DNA of 64,000 bases from Centroberyx gerrardi (GCF_048128805.1 NC_136016.1:24649215-24713214); one strand, 5' to 3'; positions 19,731 to 32,060 are shown, numbered from the stretch's first letter. Notes: generated by a model from the letters alone, not told the origin. Numbers and translations: made by a program.

Positions 19731-22700
19731 CACACTCCTGTTTTAAACTCTCAGCTGGTTTAGGGTTTTTTCCACCTGAAGGGAAACTTTCATCTTAAAT
19801 GTTTCCTCCTCTTCTTCTTCTCTTTTCCCTAACTGTGAATCACTTCCAGTCGTTTCTTTGCTCTGAGGTTTCCAAACAGATTCCAACGGCCTTAGTTTTT
19901 ACCCAGAAGGCTTGTTGTGCGATCTTGGAGAATCTTCAAACCGCCAAACCGCCGCTCAGATCCAGAGGAAATCCAGACTGCAGCATCAACATCCATCCGA
20001 TCCCCACAGCAACCTTCTCTTCATCCAGCGTGACATTAAACCGAAAATCCCCCCTTTTTCTTCTTCTTCTTCATGGATAACCGGCCAATCGTAGATGAGG
20101 TGACGTCACCTCCAGATGTTTCCAGCAGCTCCAGTGGAGTTTGATATGAGAAAATGTTTCAGGATGTAAAACCTCAGCGGTAAACGTCAGGTTTTGGTGT
20201 CAGTCCCTCAGAATCAAAGAGCGAGGGCTTCTTTCTAGAGCCGCCATTTTGCACCGAGAGACGTTCAACAATCATACAGGGAGAAATCCATCGTAGAAGA
20301 GGAGAGAGACCAGTTTCTCCACCACAGGAGCAGGAGAGAGACCAGAATGCACTGCAGGAGCAGGAGAGAGACCAGAATGCACTGCAGGAGCAGGAGAGAG
20401 ACCAGTTTCTCCACCACAGGAGCAGGAGAGAGACCAGTTTCTCCACCACAGGAGCAGGAGAGAGACCAGAATGCACTGCAGGAGCAGGAGAGAGACCAGA
20501 ATGCACTGCAGCAGAGAGACAGGCTGGGGATTGAGTGAAGGGCGGTTCTCACTTTTTCTCAATTGTAAAAACTTTCGCTCTACTATCACCATCTCTCTCT
20601 CTCTCTCCACCTACATATAAAACCCACAGCTGAAAGCAGCAAGTTCCCGCCCCTTCTCTGGAGGTTGTTGAAAGGCATTCTGGGAAACGTAGTAAATCAC
20701 TAACTGCAGTAGAAGCATACGAGGCAGGTTGAGGGAAAGTGGGTTCAACATTCAGCATCTTTCATATATGGAAAAAATAAGTGTTTTGTCTCCTTAAGTC
20801 ACCTACTATCCTTCAGAGGTGTGAGCAAGTCAACTCTGCTCGAGTCCCAAGTCAGTCTCAACTCTTGAGCTGCAAGTCTCAAGTCAAGTCCATGTCATTA
20901 ATGTCAAGTCTCAAGTCTAAATGTAGAACAGCAAGTCAAGTCAGAACAAATCAAGAGTCCAGTATCAATTTAATATCTTAAAGAAAACTAAATATCTAGG
21001 ACTTTTCAATGCAATATGGTTTTAATAGGATAAAAACTTGGTAAGAGCATCATGAGTTTGATTTCTATAATCAGTTTCAACTTCAATAAATTCAATCATT
21101 CCATACAAATTCAGAAAACAGAATTTAAATTCAGTCGTCTGCCGGAACAAATCTCATCACTTTCAATCTAAGTCATTTACACAAACACAAGATCTCAAGT
21201 CAAGACTTTAGAAACCTTTTCAAGTCATCAAAGTACAAGTCAGAGTCAAGTCCCAAGTCACCAGAACCCAAGTCAAGTCAAGTCTCAAGTCTTCTCTTCA
21301 TGCAGCAAGACAAGATTCAAGCAACTAAAACTGACTCAACTCCAGGTCATGTGACTCGAGTCCAGGTCATGTGACTCGGGTCCCCACCTCTGCTATCCTT
21401 TAAAAACTACCATTTGTTAGAAGTCTGTGCTGTCAATCCTTCTGTAAGAACAGACATTACTTTTTTCCCAGAAGGTCGATTTCTCAGTTTGGAATTAAAC
21501 TCTTCAGATATTTTAATTTGTGAAACCAGACTGATGTTGCTGTGATGAAGACGTACCGGTCTGCTGCGGTCCTGAGCGTCCCGTCCGGATCTGGATCCAG
21601 ACTCTGCTGTTCTCAACTCAGCTTTGTTTGGACAAAGAGCCTCACTGACGAAGCGGCAGTCCGTCCGACCGACACACGAACACACTTTCCATACGAAGAG
21701 CGGAACAAATGTTTGCTGTGAATCCGTCTAGATAATAATCGTCTTTATATCAGCGTTGGGAGAGCCGGTTTCATTTATTATATCAGTTCTGGTGAAGTAT
21801 GGCACCAGTTCTTTAAAGCTTCACACACACACACAGAGACGCTGATAAATCAACTCTATTGTCTCTCCATGCTCCTCGCTCTTTAAACCGTCATTGGATA
21901 AAACCAGAGCCTCATATCTAAATGAGTTGCGACATTAAAATGCTATTTAATTTTTTCTGTTTCCAGTGATCCAGTTGGAACTTCCTGTTGCTGATGAACA
22001 TTTGATAAGTAATGAAATTTCATATCCATTATTTGAAAACTGTGACTGACGACATGAAAGTAAAACTCACCATCAAATATTACTGAATATATTGGCAGTC
22101 TTGGGTGCTTTTTACTTCCTAAACTGACAAATAATTCCTGGAAAAACGAGTCGCCTCTAAAACTTTACTGTCACATCCATCATGGCTTTTTATTCAGGCC
22201 GTCTCTGTTAGCCGGGACAGTTCAGTTCAAGCAAGTTTAGATTTTACAAACGATGAAAAAAAGAGTAAACTTAAAAAAATCTAATTAAATTCATTAGATA
22301 TAGATCTACACTACCAGTCTCCTGACTGAATGTTCTGTTTCTTATTCTCTTAAAGCATTTTGATCTAAAGGCTTCTGCTTAAATGCTTGAAATGAGTTTC
22401 TTAGTCAAATATAAATAGTGAAGTTGATCCTATGTATGAATTTCTTTCCAAAGCCTTTGTCTTTCCATCAAGGCAAAGAATCTAAAATATAAGATAGTTT
22501 GGATTTGTTTAACACTTTTTTGGTCGCTGCATAATTCCATTTGTGTTATTTCACAGTTTTGAGTCTTTACTGTTATTCTAAAATGTGGAAAATAGTAAAA
22601 ATAAAGAAAAATGTGATGTGTCCAAATCCTTTTGATGGGCAGTGTATATATAGATATATTACGATCATTTGCATTGCAAAATGATTGGGGGAAATGTAAA

Positions 22701-25700
22701 CTAGATGTAGACCGCAGTAAATGGATTATAACTCTAAATGACACTAGTATTCTGACAGTGTTTCATAAAGAAACCCTACAGCTGCAGCTCAGTGAATACT
22801 GCAGCAGGAAGCGGTGGGAGCTGTTCGGGCGTCCGCTGACTCGACTGTTTGAGACAGACGGCTCCGGTCCGACCACAGACAGACTCTCCTATTGTCCCGT
22901 CCAGTAAAGACGTCTCTGTTGTGTCCACTCTGCTCCGCACCATGTGACTGCAGAACAACCAGCACAACGCTCTCTGTTGTTTTTACTCGCAGTCTGAGCT
23001 CCATTTCCATGAAATTCAGAAGAGTCGAGTCAGAAGATTCAGTTGGAGATCTGTCTCTGTAACATGAAGATCCACAGACAGTTTGACCCGAGTCAGACTG
23101 TGACCAAGTCAACTTTGCTCGAGTCCCAAGTCAGTCTCAAGTCAAGTCCTAAATCTAAATGTAGATTACCAAGTCAAATCAGAACAAATCACAAGTCCAT
23201 TATCAATTACTATCTTAGAGAAGACTTTTCAATGCAATATGGTTTTAATAGGATAAAAACTTGGTAAGAGCATCATGAGTTTGATTTCTATAATCAGTTT
23301 CAACTTCAATAAATTCAATCATTCCATACAAATTCAGAAAACAGAATTTAAATTCAGTCGTCCGCCGGAACAAATCTCATCACTTTCAATCTAAGTCATT
23401 TACACAAACACAAGATCTCAAGTCAAGACTTTAGAAACCTTTTCAAGTCATCAAAGTACAAGTCAGAGTCAAGTCCCAAGTCACCAGAACCCAAGTCAAG
23501 TCAAGTCTCAAGTCTTCTCTTCATGCATCAAGTCAAGTCTCAAGCAATTAAAACTGTGACGTGAATCCAGGTCATGTGACTCGAGTCCAGGTCATGTGAC
23601 TCGAAATTTATATCTGAACTGTTTTGTTTACTGTTGAACTGTAGCGGCTCAGAAACCCAGATCACCTGTCCACACACACACATTTAATTTAATTTAATTT
23701 AATTTAATCAAAAAAAAATGTTGATCTATCATCTACCTTGATGCTTTGGTTATGTTGTGCTCAACTTCATAGCAGTTAAGTACGCTGAATTGAATCGAAT
23801 GTGACTGTGGCAAGCCGGTCATTATCAGAACAATCCCAGCAGGGTGAATCAGACCCGACTCTGTCCGTCCTGCTGCTGATTCCTCAGATCACCAAAAAAC
23901 GACTCAGTTCCTACACTGCCACACATTCACTAATCAGGAAATCACAGATCTATTTCTCTCTGCCGCAGCACAGAGCGCTGTGGGGTGAAAGGCGGTTCCT
24001 GGCGGAGTGATCCGGTTCTGGACGGTCGGGTCAGATCGTAAACAGTAGAGTTCGGTAGAAGACGATCCGCCGAGTGGAAATGGTCGGTGCCACCGCTTTC
24101 GGAGAGAAATACTAAAATTCAAGGAGGTCCAGTCACTAAAATTTCTTCCCATCAAAGGTCTGAAGTATCATGATGTCTAACTTGTGCTATGATTCGGAGG
24201 CCTATATGTAGCTGTTGTATGACTTTCTATCACATAAAATAAACAATGTACATTTTATTTCATAGTGGCGCTTCACATTGCCTCTTTTTCGGTCGGTCAG
24301 TCAGTCAGTCAGTCAGTCAGTCAGACAGTCAGACAGTCAGACAGTCAGTCAGTCAGTCAGACAGTCAGACAGTCAGACAGTCAGTCAGTCAGTCAGACAG
24401 TCAGTCAGTCAGTCAGACAGTCAGACAGTCAGACAGTCAGTCAGACAGTCAGTCAGTCAGTCAGACAGTCAGACAGTCAGTCAGACAGTCAGACAGTCGG
24501 TCAGACGGTCAGACAGTCAGTCAGACAGTCGGTCAGACGGTCAGACAGTCAGTCAGTCAGTCAGACAGTCAGACAGTCAGTCAGTCAGTCAGACAGTCAG
24601 ACAGTCAGTCAGACAGTCAGACAGTCAGACAGTCAGTCAGACAGTCAGTCAGGTAAAGCTTAGTGAGATGATGCGCTTCATCAAATTGCTTCTAGAGGGC
24701 GTTTTCGTAACAGGGATTTGCAGACAGGAACTCGTCTTCGCTGCCCTACAGACTTTAACGTTACCTTGTGGTATTTAAGTAACGTTAGTGGAATCAGGTA
24801 ATTTAACCGTGTTGCAGTGCTTCAGTGCAGAGAGTTGAACATGAGCCGTGGGTCTGTACAGGATCTGTGCTTGTCCTTACGGCCACGGGTTCAGAACATA
24901 TGAGGCAGTCTGGTTCAGAACTCGTTGTGGGGAGAATGAAGGCATGTTGGTCTGTCCATTCATCTTGAAAGCTCAATTTTCTGCGTCTACTTTTCTCATT
25001 TTGGAGTAAGACATGCCGTCATCTCTCTCTTCGTCTCTCTCTCGCTCTCTGTGCGTTTCCCGTTTCACCTTGATTGGCTGAGTTCAGTGAAGTAGACGCA
25101 TGTGATTGGTCTGTGACCTCCTAGCTCCACTGAAAAAAACGCTCCGTCAATCTTATTAATTCTCATTAATTGATCAGAAATGGATCGCGGTCCGCACAGA
25201 ACCGTCACTGGGTCCGGATCTGGCTCAGAGTCCGGTTAGTGATGCCTGATATAGAGGAACTAAACTATGAAGTGATCCTCTAACAGAAAGCGGGCAGACT
25301 CTCTGAGCTCCACTCACCACGCTCCGTTGCTCCGGCTCCTCTCCTCGGCGTCGTCGAGCCTCAGCTGCGTCACCTGACCGCAGACGCTCTGGAGCATGGG
25401 CAGAAGCTCGGGGGCGGGGCTTAACGCCTGACCACGCCCCTGTCCGTTCAGGAAGTGTGACATCATCTGTGCCAGCTGGGCGTGGCTCACCGGACCTGAG
25501 CGCTCACTGTTCACTAGGGGTGGAAAGAGATATTTAAAGGTGCAGGTTTTTACTGTCACATAACAAACAGACCATCTTACTGTATATCTGCAGGGTTGAT
25601 AGAGTTGTTGATCAGTATGACTCATTGATTACTTGGCAAGCTGCTGAGATTTCTGGCTTTAAAACTCACTTTCTGGTCCATAATCCATACAAGATAAATT

Positions 25701-28700
25701 TGTTGCCAGTTGTAAAAAAGCCTTAAAAAACTAAAACAGTATAATCTTCTATTCTATAACATCACACAGAAACAGAGTTCCAACATATTTTCCATTTCAA
25801 CACTCACGTTCTTGCCAATAATCAATATTAATATCATAATTTGTGAGCTTTCAGTGGGTCTGCAGCTACATTTTCTTTCTGATGTTTTGTCCAATTCCAA
25901 AACCTAACCTGAAAACCTGGACAGCGAAGTTTATTTTCCAAAACTTTTCCGGACCTGAGGGAACAGAAGATCCTCACCTGTCTTCTCGGTATCTAAACCA
26001 GTCAGTTTCGGTCCGGGGGGCGAAGAGTCGGCGCCGGACTCGTCGGACCGCAGCGCTCCGTCCTGTGCCGGCCGGGCGGCGGCCGGAGGCTGGAGGAGAG
26101 AAGACGCTCCGTCACAAACCTGATCTGAAGTCAGCTGTTACCCGACTTTCACTGGCATCAAGTCTGGAGCGGGTGGAGTTACTACAGCTAAGAGTTTTCT
26201 GTTTGGGAGGTGATTTGTTTGCATACTGTTCAATAGTTCATCAACAATCAATTCACTTGCAAAGTTGCGCTGTTGATGTGTAAGTAAGTAAGGAACACTT
26301 TATTTATATAGCAAGTTAAAAACAAACAGATAAAAGAAAGAGGGCAAAAGAGCACAGGACATAAAGTGCAGACAAGTAGTGCAGCAGTCCATAGGAACAT
26401 GAATATAAAATAATAAAACAGCAAATTTAAAATAAAACATAGAGGGAGGCGGTTCCAGAGGGTTGGAGCTAAAACTGAAAAGGCAAAAACTTCCCAACTC
26501 CAATTTTGGTGACTTTCATGTTTTAGCTTCAGCAGAAGGATCACATGGTTCCTCTGTGGGATGAGATCTACAGGAAACACTTCAAAACTGACTGCAAAAC
26601 CTCAAACCTGCATGTTGGTCAAGCTGAAAACAAAGCTCTATTTTCTCTCTTTAGTTCCTGAAAAGTTGACCTTTATATATGAATAATAAACTTTATTTCT
26701 GTAGCGCCTTCCATACAGAAGTGCAGCCCAAAGTGCTTCACATAATAATAAATAAAAAAAGGAAATTAAATAAACCGTAAATACTTAAAGCTGCAGTAAG
26801 CGATTTTCTGTCCACTAGAGGGCGACAGAAACCGCAAAAACATTTGTAAATAAAGCTCAGCAAAGCCACTGCACTACGGAGGCCTACAAAGGACAAACCT
26901 AGTGAAGGACCGTGCATAAATGCTAACAGCTAAGCTAACTGTACCTGGTTAATAAGGTTAATAAGACTAAAAGAATGAGGAAATACAGCAGCATGAACAT
27001 AAAATCCTATGTACACAGAATAACCTTAATTAAAAGCCAGATTAAAAAGAAATGTCTAACTTTTTCTTAAAAATAGCAACAGAGCTGAGAAGAGGTTTCC
27101 ACCCACAGCGCTGAGTTGTGTTTGTCCTCTAGAGCTTACTGTCGACAGAAAATGAACTGTGAGTTGAACTAAAGTTACTAAAGCATTAAAGCAGCGATAC
27201 CCGGAGCTGTGCAGGCCGCGGCCCGTTCCTGTCGGCCGCTCTGCTCAGGACGGACGAAGCTCCGCCTCCCATCAGGAGAGGCAGGAAGCCGCTCAGAGCG
27301 CCGGCCTGGTTCTGGACAGACAGAGAGACAGACCACAGTCACCTGACACAGTCTATGGAAAGAACCAAACCTCAACTCCAGTAGTTATATACTCACACTG
27401 AGCTAGACATCTACACCTCAAAATACAGAGCTGACTGGCTCGGTTCGGTTCGGTCCGGTTCGGTCTGCAGCATCAGGACTGCTGACAAAATGAGCTCCTG
27501 CTGATCTTTAACGGAGGGCTTACTTCAGTCTAATGCATTTGTACCTTAACTTTAATACAGCAATGTTTTTTCTCATAACAGCTGCTAGTGTGCTTGTAGT
27601 TTTACTCCACTTCAGTCCAGTAAGTCTTTATGACTCCAACCTATAAAAATCAGGGTCTAGTCGGCTAATCGACCAATGGGGCTCAGGACAGTCTGGGCTT
27701 GAATTTTTGGGCCCGATTCCAGCTCTAATAAGTCCCATCAACGTCGCTGCAGTTCCCCCTGGGTGTCTACAGGGGTCGATAACTGATTTCCTGCTCCTTT
27801 AAAGTCGCCATGAAATCAAGGAAGTAAGGATGCCGTTTCATGGGGTCTTTCCCCTAGCCTGGTAAGACCATCCTGATCACGTGACCTCACATTCTGTTTC
27901 GCTCCACGGATCAGTCTGGACTTCCAGCCGCCCACATCGATTTGTTGATTGATTCGTGGGCGGGAGTACTTGCCTTGACAGACAAACTCCTTCAGCCAAT
28001 CAGCGAATCCAAATTCAAATCCACTCGGAAGAACGGCGAAAACGTCTTTTCCACCGAGAAACTCCGCTAGTGCGTACTCTTGTTCTTGTTTAATTGTTGT
28101 TATTGAGTCTATTTCTGCAATAACTGCACTTATGGCTGTGTTTACTCTACTAACGTTAACGTTACCGCTCGTTGCTTCGGGAGACGCCGTTACTGTTTTG
28201 CCAGCGGCGGCCTGTATTTCACGTCATCAACTACGACGCAGTCCCTGATTGGCCCGGTTACATTGTAATTTCAGGAAATCGATGCGGGCGGCTGGAAGTC
28301 CAGACTGATCCGTGGAGCGAAACAGAATGTGAGGTCACGTGATCAGGATGGTCTTACCAGGCTATCTTCCCCCTACCTGCTGCTGGAACTGCACCATGTC
28401 CATGAGGCTCTGGGCTCCGGGGGACAGGCTGCTGCCCATCTCCTCCACCAGGCTCTGCACCCGCTGCAGGTCGATGCCGGGGCCGGGGGCGGGGCCGGGG
28501 CAGGGGGGGCGGAGTCCCAGGACGATACGACACACCAAAACACTGCTTCTACCGCCGAGGGACAGCAGCTGGGGGAGGAAGAGGAGGGGAGAGAGAGGTG
28601 GATCAAAGGAATAGTTCACTGTTTCTTCCCAGTTCTAAAAAAAAACAATACAAAAGCAATACAAACCAAATGTAATGATGCAACAAATGCATTTTATTAA

Positions 28701-29876
28701 CAGTGGAGTTTAACAGAAAGGAAACCATCTGTGCCAGCCAGTTGTACAGGTCATGAGATATCATTTAATTAGGCTACTGATTGATTTATCATATTTTCCG
28801 CTGGACATTTTCGCCGGCAATATTTTTATTTATTAGACAACTGCATGTTTTACCGGCCAGCAGAAAGCCTGTGACCCTGAACTCAGCTCACCTTCACCTC
28901 ACAGCAGGAGGAGGGAGGATCCAGGATCAGCTGCTTCCTGTAGAACGGCCCTCTGTCTGCACTGTGAGCAGGAAGAAGAGACGACAGAACCATCACAAGT
29001 CCATCACAAGTCCATCACAAGTCCTTTCTATCAAACAAAATGTAAACACCAAATACTCCAGACCTGTGAGGCTGAAATGAAAACATTCGGGTTCAAATTC
29101 CTCTGCTGCAGAGGTGGAGACTCGAGTCACATGACTTGAAAAGGTTTCTAAAGTCTTGACTTGAGATCTTGTGTTTGTGTAAATGACTTAGATTGAAAGT
29201 GATGAGATTTGTTCCAGCGGACGACTGAATTTAAATTCTGTTTTCTGAATTTGTATGGAATGATTGAATTTATTGAAGTTGAAACTGATTATAGAAATCA
29301 AACTCATGATGCTCTTACCAAGTTTTTATCCTATTAAAACCATATTGCATTGAAAAGTCCTAGATATTTAGTTTTCTTTAAGATATTAAATTGATACTGG
29401 ACTCTTGATTTGTTCTGACTTGACTTGGTTTCAGACTTGAGACTTGTGCCTCAAGACTTGAGACTGTCTTGGGACTCGAGCAAAGGTGACTTGGTCACAC
29501 CTCTGCTCTGCTGTCATGTGAGGAAACAGCAGATCTTAAACCAAAAGAGTCTCAGCTCAGAGTTAAAAAATCACAACCTGGAACTAACTACGCAAGTTTG
29601 GATTACCTGGAGAACCGACTTGTTAAAGAGCAAATCAACACGAAAAAAGTACAACACCCCCATCTGCCCCATGTGATTTAGTGTTGTATACCATAAGTAA
29701 GTATACAGTTTTTAATAACAATAACAAAAATAATGATATTGAAAAACAAAGCTGCATAATTTTAGACATTTTTAACCTATTTCGTCATTTGAACAAAATA
29801 ATTCAACATTCTATCGCCTGTAAGTAATATGTTGACCTGGAAACAGAGAAAATATTTAACACCCAGTACATAGCTT

Positions 29877-29921
<45 letters not shown>

Positions 29922-32032
29922 TACCTGTCAGTCTGAGCCTCCTCCCTCTCCCCTCGGCCCGTCCCGCAGTAATCTCCTGTCTGGTTGTAAACCTCCATGG
30001 TCCGAGCCTCGCTGACCACCAGCAGGCTGCTGATGGCGGCGGGGGGGGCGGGGGGGTCGGAGGGGGCGGGGCTACAGCGGAGCGTCAGGATGCAGGGAGA
30101 CCCCTCCTCCGTCTGCTCCAACAGCACCGCACTGCGGGAGGAGATTACTGTTAAAGGAACAGTTCACCCAAAAATGACACTTTGGTCATTACTTACTGCG
30201 GGGTTCCTACACATTTTCAATTAAAAAATTCCAGACCTTGATTTGTTTTGAAGATTTTGTCTGGTGTTCAATATGATTTACGCAGACAGACATCTTGCCC
30301 CTGCTAACTAGGTCATATCACTGTATAGATGAAGATTGTTCTTCACAGCGACAAATATCAGAATATGTGAGATGATTGGCCGGGTTCCTACACGGTTTCC
30401 ATTTTAAAATTCCATATTTTTCCCAGATCCTATGTTCTTGACTGGATTTGATTTTGGTCGGTATTTGATATAATGCATGCTGGGTAATAAGAGCATCCCT
30501 CTATCTGAACATTATTCTTCACATCAACAAAAACTGTGGACTCAAAGTGGGTCTACAACAACATAAAAGCTATAATTATGTGTGTATCGGACCTGAACCA
30601 CAACATTTTCCATACTTTTCCAGACATTTTGTCAAATTCCCAAACTATTCAAGACCTGGAAATGATCAAATTCATTTTTAATACTTTTCCAGACTTTCCA
30701 GACCTGCGTAGGAACCCTGTTACTCATTATTTATTGTTCGTCCACAAAACACACAGCGAGTTAGCAGGCAGCTCCGAGTCGCTCTTCTCCAAATCAACTG
30801 GAGTGAACAGGGAGTCGTTCTTTAGCTGAGATAAAAGGTAAAAATGACCATAAAATTTCTCCAAACAGCTTCAGCAGCAGAATCCAAGTGTCCTGAAGCC
30901 GAACGATCGCACTGTGAGGCCGAAAGACCGATCTCTACAGCAGGATATAGCGCGAGTCTTCCTCACTAAAACTGTTTTCAAAAGCGTTCACACTTGTGTG
31001 CAGTTTCAGAACACTTGGAGTTAGAAGTTAGTTAGAAAACAAGTTAGGAAACAAGTGAGGAGACAAATTAGCAGACAAGTTAGGAAATAAGTTAGGAAAG
31101 AAATTACAAAACAAATTAGAAAACAAGTTAGGAAATAAGTTAGGAAATACAAAATTTCTACAGCAGCAGAATCCAGGTGTTCTGAAGCCGAACGATCGCA
31201 CCGTGAGTCCGACAGACCGATCTCTACAGCAGGATTTAGTGCATTTCTTCACTAAAACTGTTGCCTCTGAAAGCGTTCACACTTGTGTGCAGTTTCACCG
31301 GTTGGAGCGGGCTGACGTGGAGCTGCTCGCTGATTCGCTGGCTGTTTTACGGACACTGAAAGTTCCGGTGACACCTAGCAACCACGGGTGAATTCTGAAG
31401 CCAACAAGGAAGTGCAGCAGCAGCAGTTCCTCTAACGGTCCGCTAGAGTCCGGCTCCAGAAAGACTCCACAAACCACAACCAACTTCTGATAAAGTCAAT
31501 ACATTTTTTTCCACAAGAGGTTTTGGTCTCAGTAGTTAATTTCACTTCTTCTTATGTGTGTCCTTATAGAGATTTTCAAAATAAGTGTGTCATTAACGGG
31601 ATGTAACGGTTATAAAACAGGGTTGTTTTCCTAGTGATTGACTGGCTGCTCCGGCTCCAGAACATGTCAACATGGCGGCGATCGTAAACCCGATCGTTTG
31701 GCTTCAAAACCCTTCAGAAACTACATCTGTTGTTAGTCTATGGGTGACACAAGGGTGATAAATAATCATAATAAATTATTTCAATATTGATCGATATATA
31801 ACGATGTCTACTAACAAATGCAAAATCACATGTTAAACCATCAACTCTGAACTGCATGGTAATATGATATAAAGAGTGATTCGTCGTACCGGTCCGACTC
31901 GTCTCTCTCCGTCCGACTCAGGTCTTTGTCGTCGCCGTCGGCGATGTGAACAGGAAGCAGAACATCTGCCAGGCGGCGCTCCGCAGCTCCACAAACCCAA
32001 CCAGGTCCGTTTTCCACAGCAATGTCCACCAT
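18745..32032 (-). CDS. paat: PAAT (C10orf88) homologue, eight coding exons
   Basis: Exons on the minus strand in transcript order: 32032-31890, 30131-29925, 28961-28892, 28568-28377, 27311-27201, 26089-25978, 25513-25318, 18943-18745. All introns are GT..AG and phases agree, giving 409 aa (human 445). Landmarks shared with human PAAT: EVYNQTGDYCGT, IDLQRVQSLVEEMGSSLSPG (residues 172-191), ELLPMLQSVCGQV (314-326) and a C-terminal helical segment (345-383). In mammals PAAT is an ATPase-active partner of mitochondrial ABC transporters ABCB7, ABCB8 and ABCB10, affecting iron and haem handling. The ATG at 32032 is chosen because VDIAVENGPGW follows in frame. A possible acceptor (tcgtcccag before 32039) means a non-coding or short coding exon may precede it. 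Residues 160-170 and the tail are rich in Pro/Gly. The htra1 neighbourhood agrees with human 10q26. Confidence 0.92.
18948..18984. repeat. (G)37 homopolymer forming the paat intron 7 pyrimidine tract
   Basis: Thirty-seven G on the plus strand, followed by a ggaggaggaag purine run. On the transcript strand this is C37 three bases before the final cag of the intron. Confidence 0.95.
20325..20515. repeat. Tandem array of about 30-bp units
   Basis: Two alternating unit types, both beginning ggagcaggagagagaccag and continuing either aatgcactgca or tttctccaccaca, in the order A A B B A A. This is a local expansion at the edge of the dispersed repeat shared with 12655-12890. Confidence 0.9.
20806..21400. 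mobile_element. hAT-like MITE rich in caagtc, perfect 8-bp TSD
   Basis: The element is 20814-21392, ends cagaggtg and cacctctg, flanked by ctatcctt on both sides. The interior is a drift of caagtc/gagtc words. A truncated copy is at 23086-23607 and an inverted complete copy at 29109-29505. Confidence 0.92.
22303..22650. mobile_element. Tc1-like MITE, copy 1
   Basis: Runs from tacactaccagtc to gggcagtgta with TA at both edges. The interior (tttggtcgctgcataattcc, aaatagtgaag) is shared with 48263-48630 and 59602-59896. It is non-coding; the pattern of a terminal (G)ACTGG(T/C)A(G/C)TGTA fits Tc1/mariner-type repeats common in fish. Confidence 0.65.
23086..23607. mobile_element. Truncated copy of the caagtc-rich hAT-like MITE
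   Basis: Nearly identical to 20820-21370 (for example aatatggttttaataggat and gtaagagcatcatgagtttg) but lacking both cagaggtg termini. Confidence 0.85.
24294..24652. repeat. (CAGT)n / CAGTCAGA microsatellite array
   Basis: About 360 bp built of cagt and caga tetranucleotides in variable order. It is open in all three plus frames only because the repeat lacks stops. Confidence 0.97.
25318..25513 (-). CDS. paat: paat exon 7
   Basis: Bounded by acceptor ccacccctag and donor gtgagt. Encodes VNSERSGPVSHAQLAQMMSH and the conserved ELLPMLQSVCGQVTQLRL, equivalent to the SELLPFLQNLCSQV segment of the human protein. Confidence 0.9.
25978..26089 (-). CDS. paat: paat exon 6 (low-complexity)
   Basis: Bounded by ctctcctccag and gtgagg; phase 0 in, phase 1 out. 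Encodes a Pro/Ala/Ser-rich stretch starting PPAAARPAQDGALRSDESGA. Conservation is weak, so support comes mainly from splice sites and phase. Confidence 0.75.
26280..26570 (-). pseudogene. L2/CR1-type LINE 3' end, degenerate
   Basis: The minus-strand translation contains FSVLAPTLWNRLPL, the pattern (FSVxAPxLWNxLP) at the C terminus of L2/CR1-clade LINE ORF2. It is followed by a tail ending in the tatttatatagca-type terminus. It lies in paat intron 5. A similar LINE tail without coding sequence is at 26685-26760. Confidence 0.6.
27201..27311 (-). CDS. paat: paat exon 5
   Basis: Bounded by tctgtctgtccag and gtatcg, phase 0 on both sides, 37 codons starting NQAGALSGFLPLLMGGGASS. It lies between the SPGAQ and ELLPML motifs, where the human protein is poorly conserved. 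Confidence 0.8.
27846..28373. mobile_element. Palindromic MITE with 9-bp TSD, copy 1 (in paat intron 4)
   Basis: The element is 27855-28364. Its ends are tagcctggtaagaccatcc and the reverse complement, with arms of at least 75 bp (through gtgacctcacattctgtttc and cggatcagtctgg). It is flanked by tctttcccc and tcttccccc, a 9-bp target duplication with one mismatch. Nine-bp duplications suggest a Mutator-like family. The right end is only 12 bp from the paat exon 4 donor. Confidence 0.88.
28377..28568 (-). CDS. paat: paat exon 4 (core conserved motif)
   Basis: Bounded by cttcctcccccag and gtaggg, 64 codons, phase 0. Encodes LLSLGGRSSVLVCRIVLGL, a Pro/Gly linker, then IDLQRVQSLVEEMGSSLSPG and AQSLMDMV, the best-conserved block with human PAAT. 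Confidence 0.93.
28892..28961 (-). CDS. paat: paat exon 3
   Basis: A 70-bp exon bounded by ctgctcacag and gtgagc. Encodes SADRGPFYRKQLILDPPSSC, matching the segment between the YCGT and LLSxG motifs of the human protein. Confidence 0.88.
29101..29513. mobile_element. hAT-like MITE (caagtc family), inverted copy, perfect TSD
   Basis: The element is 29109-29505, ends cagaggtgg and acacctctg, flanked by ctctgctg on both sides. It is the reverse complement of the 20814-21392 family. It lies in paat intron 2. Confidence 0.92.
29880..29915. repeat. (GT)n next to the paat exon 2 donor
   Basis: A gt run that reads as (ca)n on the transcript strand begins within about 10 bases after the gtactctctc donor of paat exon 2. 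Confidence 0.9.
29925..30131 (-). CDS. paat: paat exon 2
   Basis: Bounded by ctcccgcag and gtactc. Encodes AVLLEQTEEGSPCILTLRCS, a Pro-rich loop, then SSLLVVSEARTMEVYNQTGD and YCGTGRG. The EVYxxxxxYCGT signature matches human PAAT. Confidence 0.92.
30199..30722. mobile_element. MITE-like repeat with ggttcctac termini
   Basis: The left end is cggggttcctacac and the right end is gtaggaaccctg in inverted orientation. A second internal gggttcctacac at 30384 suggests a tandem or nested copy. It is rich in ttccagac words and lies in paat intron 1. Confidence 0.55.
30723..31889. other. paat intron 1 remainder
   Basis: Bases 31022-31146 are a degenerate array of gttaggaaacaa-like 12-mers related to the array upstream of the paat start codon. 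A segment around 30870-30990 recurs at about 31160-31290 (gaacgatcgcac, gttcacacttgtgtgc), an imperfect direct duplication. No exon is evident. Confidence 0.6.
31890..32032 (-). CDS. paat: paat first coding exon
   Basis: Starts MVDIAVENGPGWVCGAAERR, followed by LADVLLPVHIADGDD, and ends at a gtacga donor in phase 2. The start is the first in-frame ATG. An acceptor-like cccctctcgtcccag sits just upstream, so a further 5' exon is possible. Confidence 0.8.
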
Positions 32033-32060
32033 GATGACGCTGGGACGAGAGGGGGAACAG

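Larger units (their letters stand above)
18985..25317. other. paat intron 7: repeat-filled
   Basis: Beyond the separately listed elements it holds a 200-bp purine tract (19411-19615), a (CA)n tract (19698-19733) and otherwise unremarkable DNA. A potential exon at 21541-21610 (ending at a gtacgt donor) was considered, but its phase does not fit between exons 7 and 8. Confidence 0.6.

Noticed and set aside
21541..21650. Extra paat exon with a gtacgt donor between exons 7 and 8
   Set aside because: Its phase would break the frame into exon 8, whereas exon 7 joins exon 8 directly in phase and matches the human protein.
24246..24778. Three overlapping plus-strand frames of Ser-Gln-Ser-Val type
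   Set aside because: All three frames are open because the CAGT/CAGA array contains no stop; no splice or start context.
28329..28700. Plus-strand frame over paat exon 4
   Set aside because: Antisense of a GC-rich exon whose minus-strand product matches PAAT and has proper splice sites.
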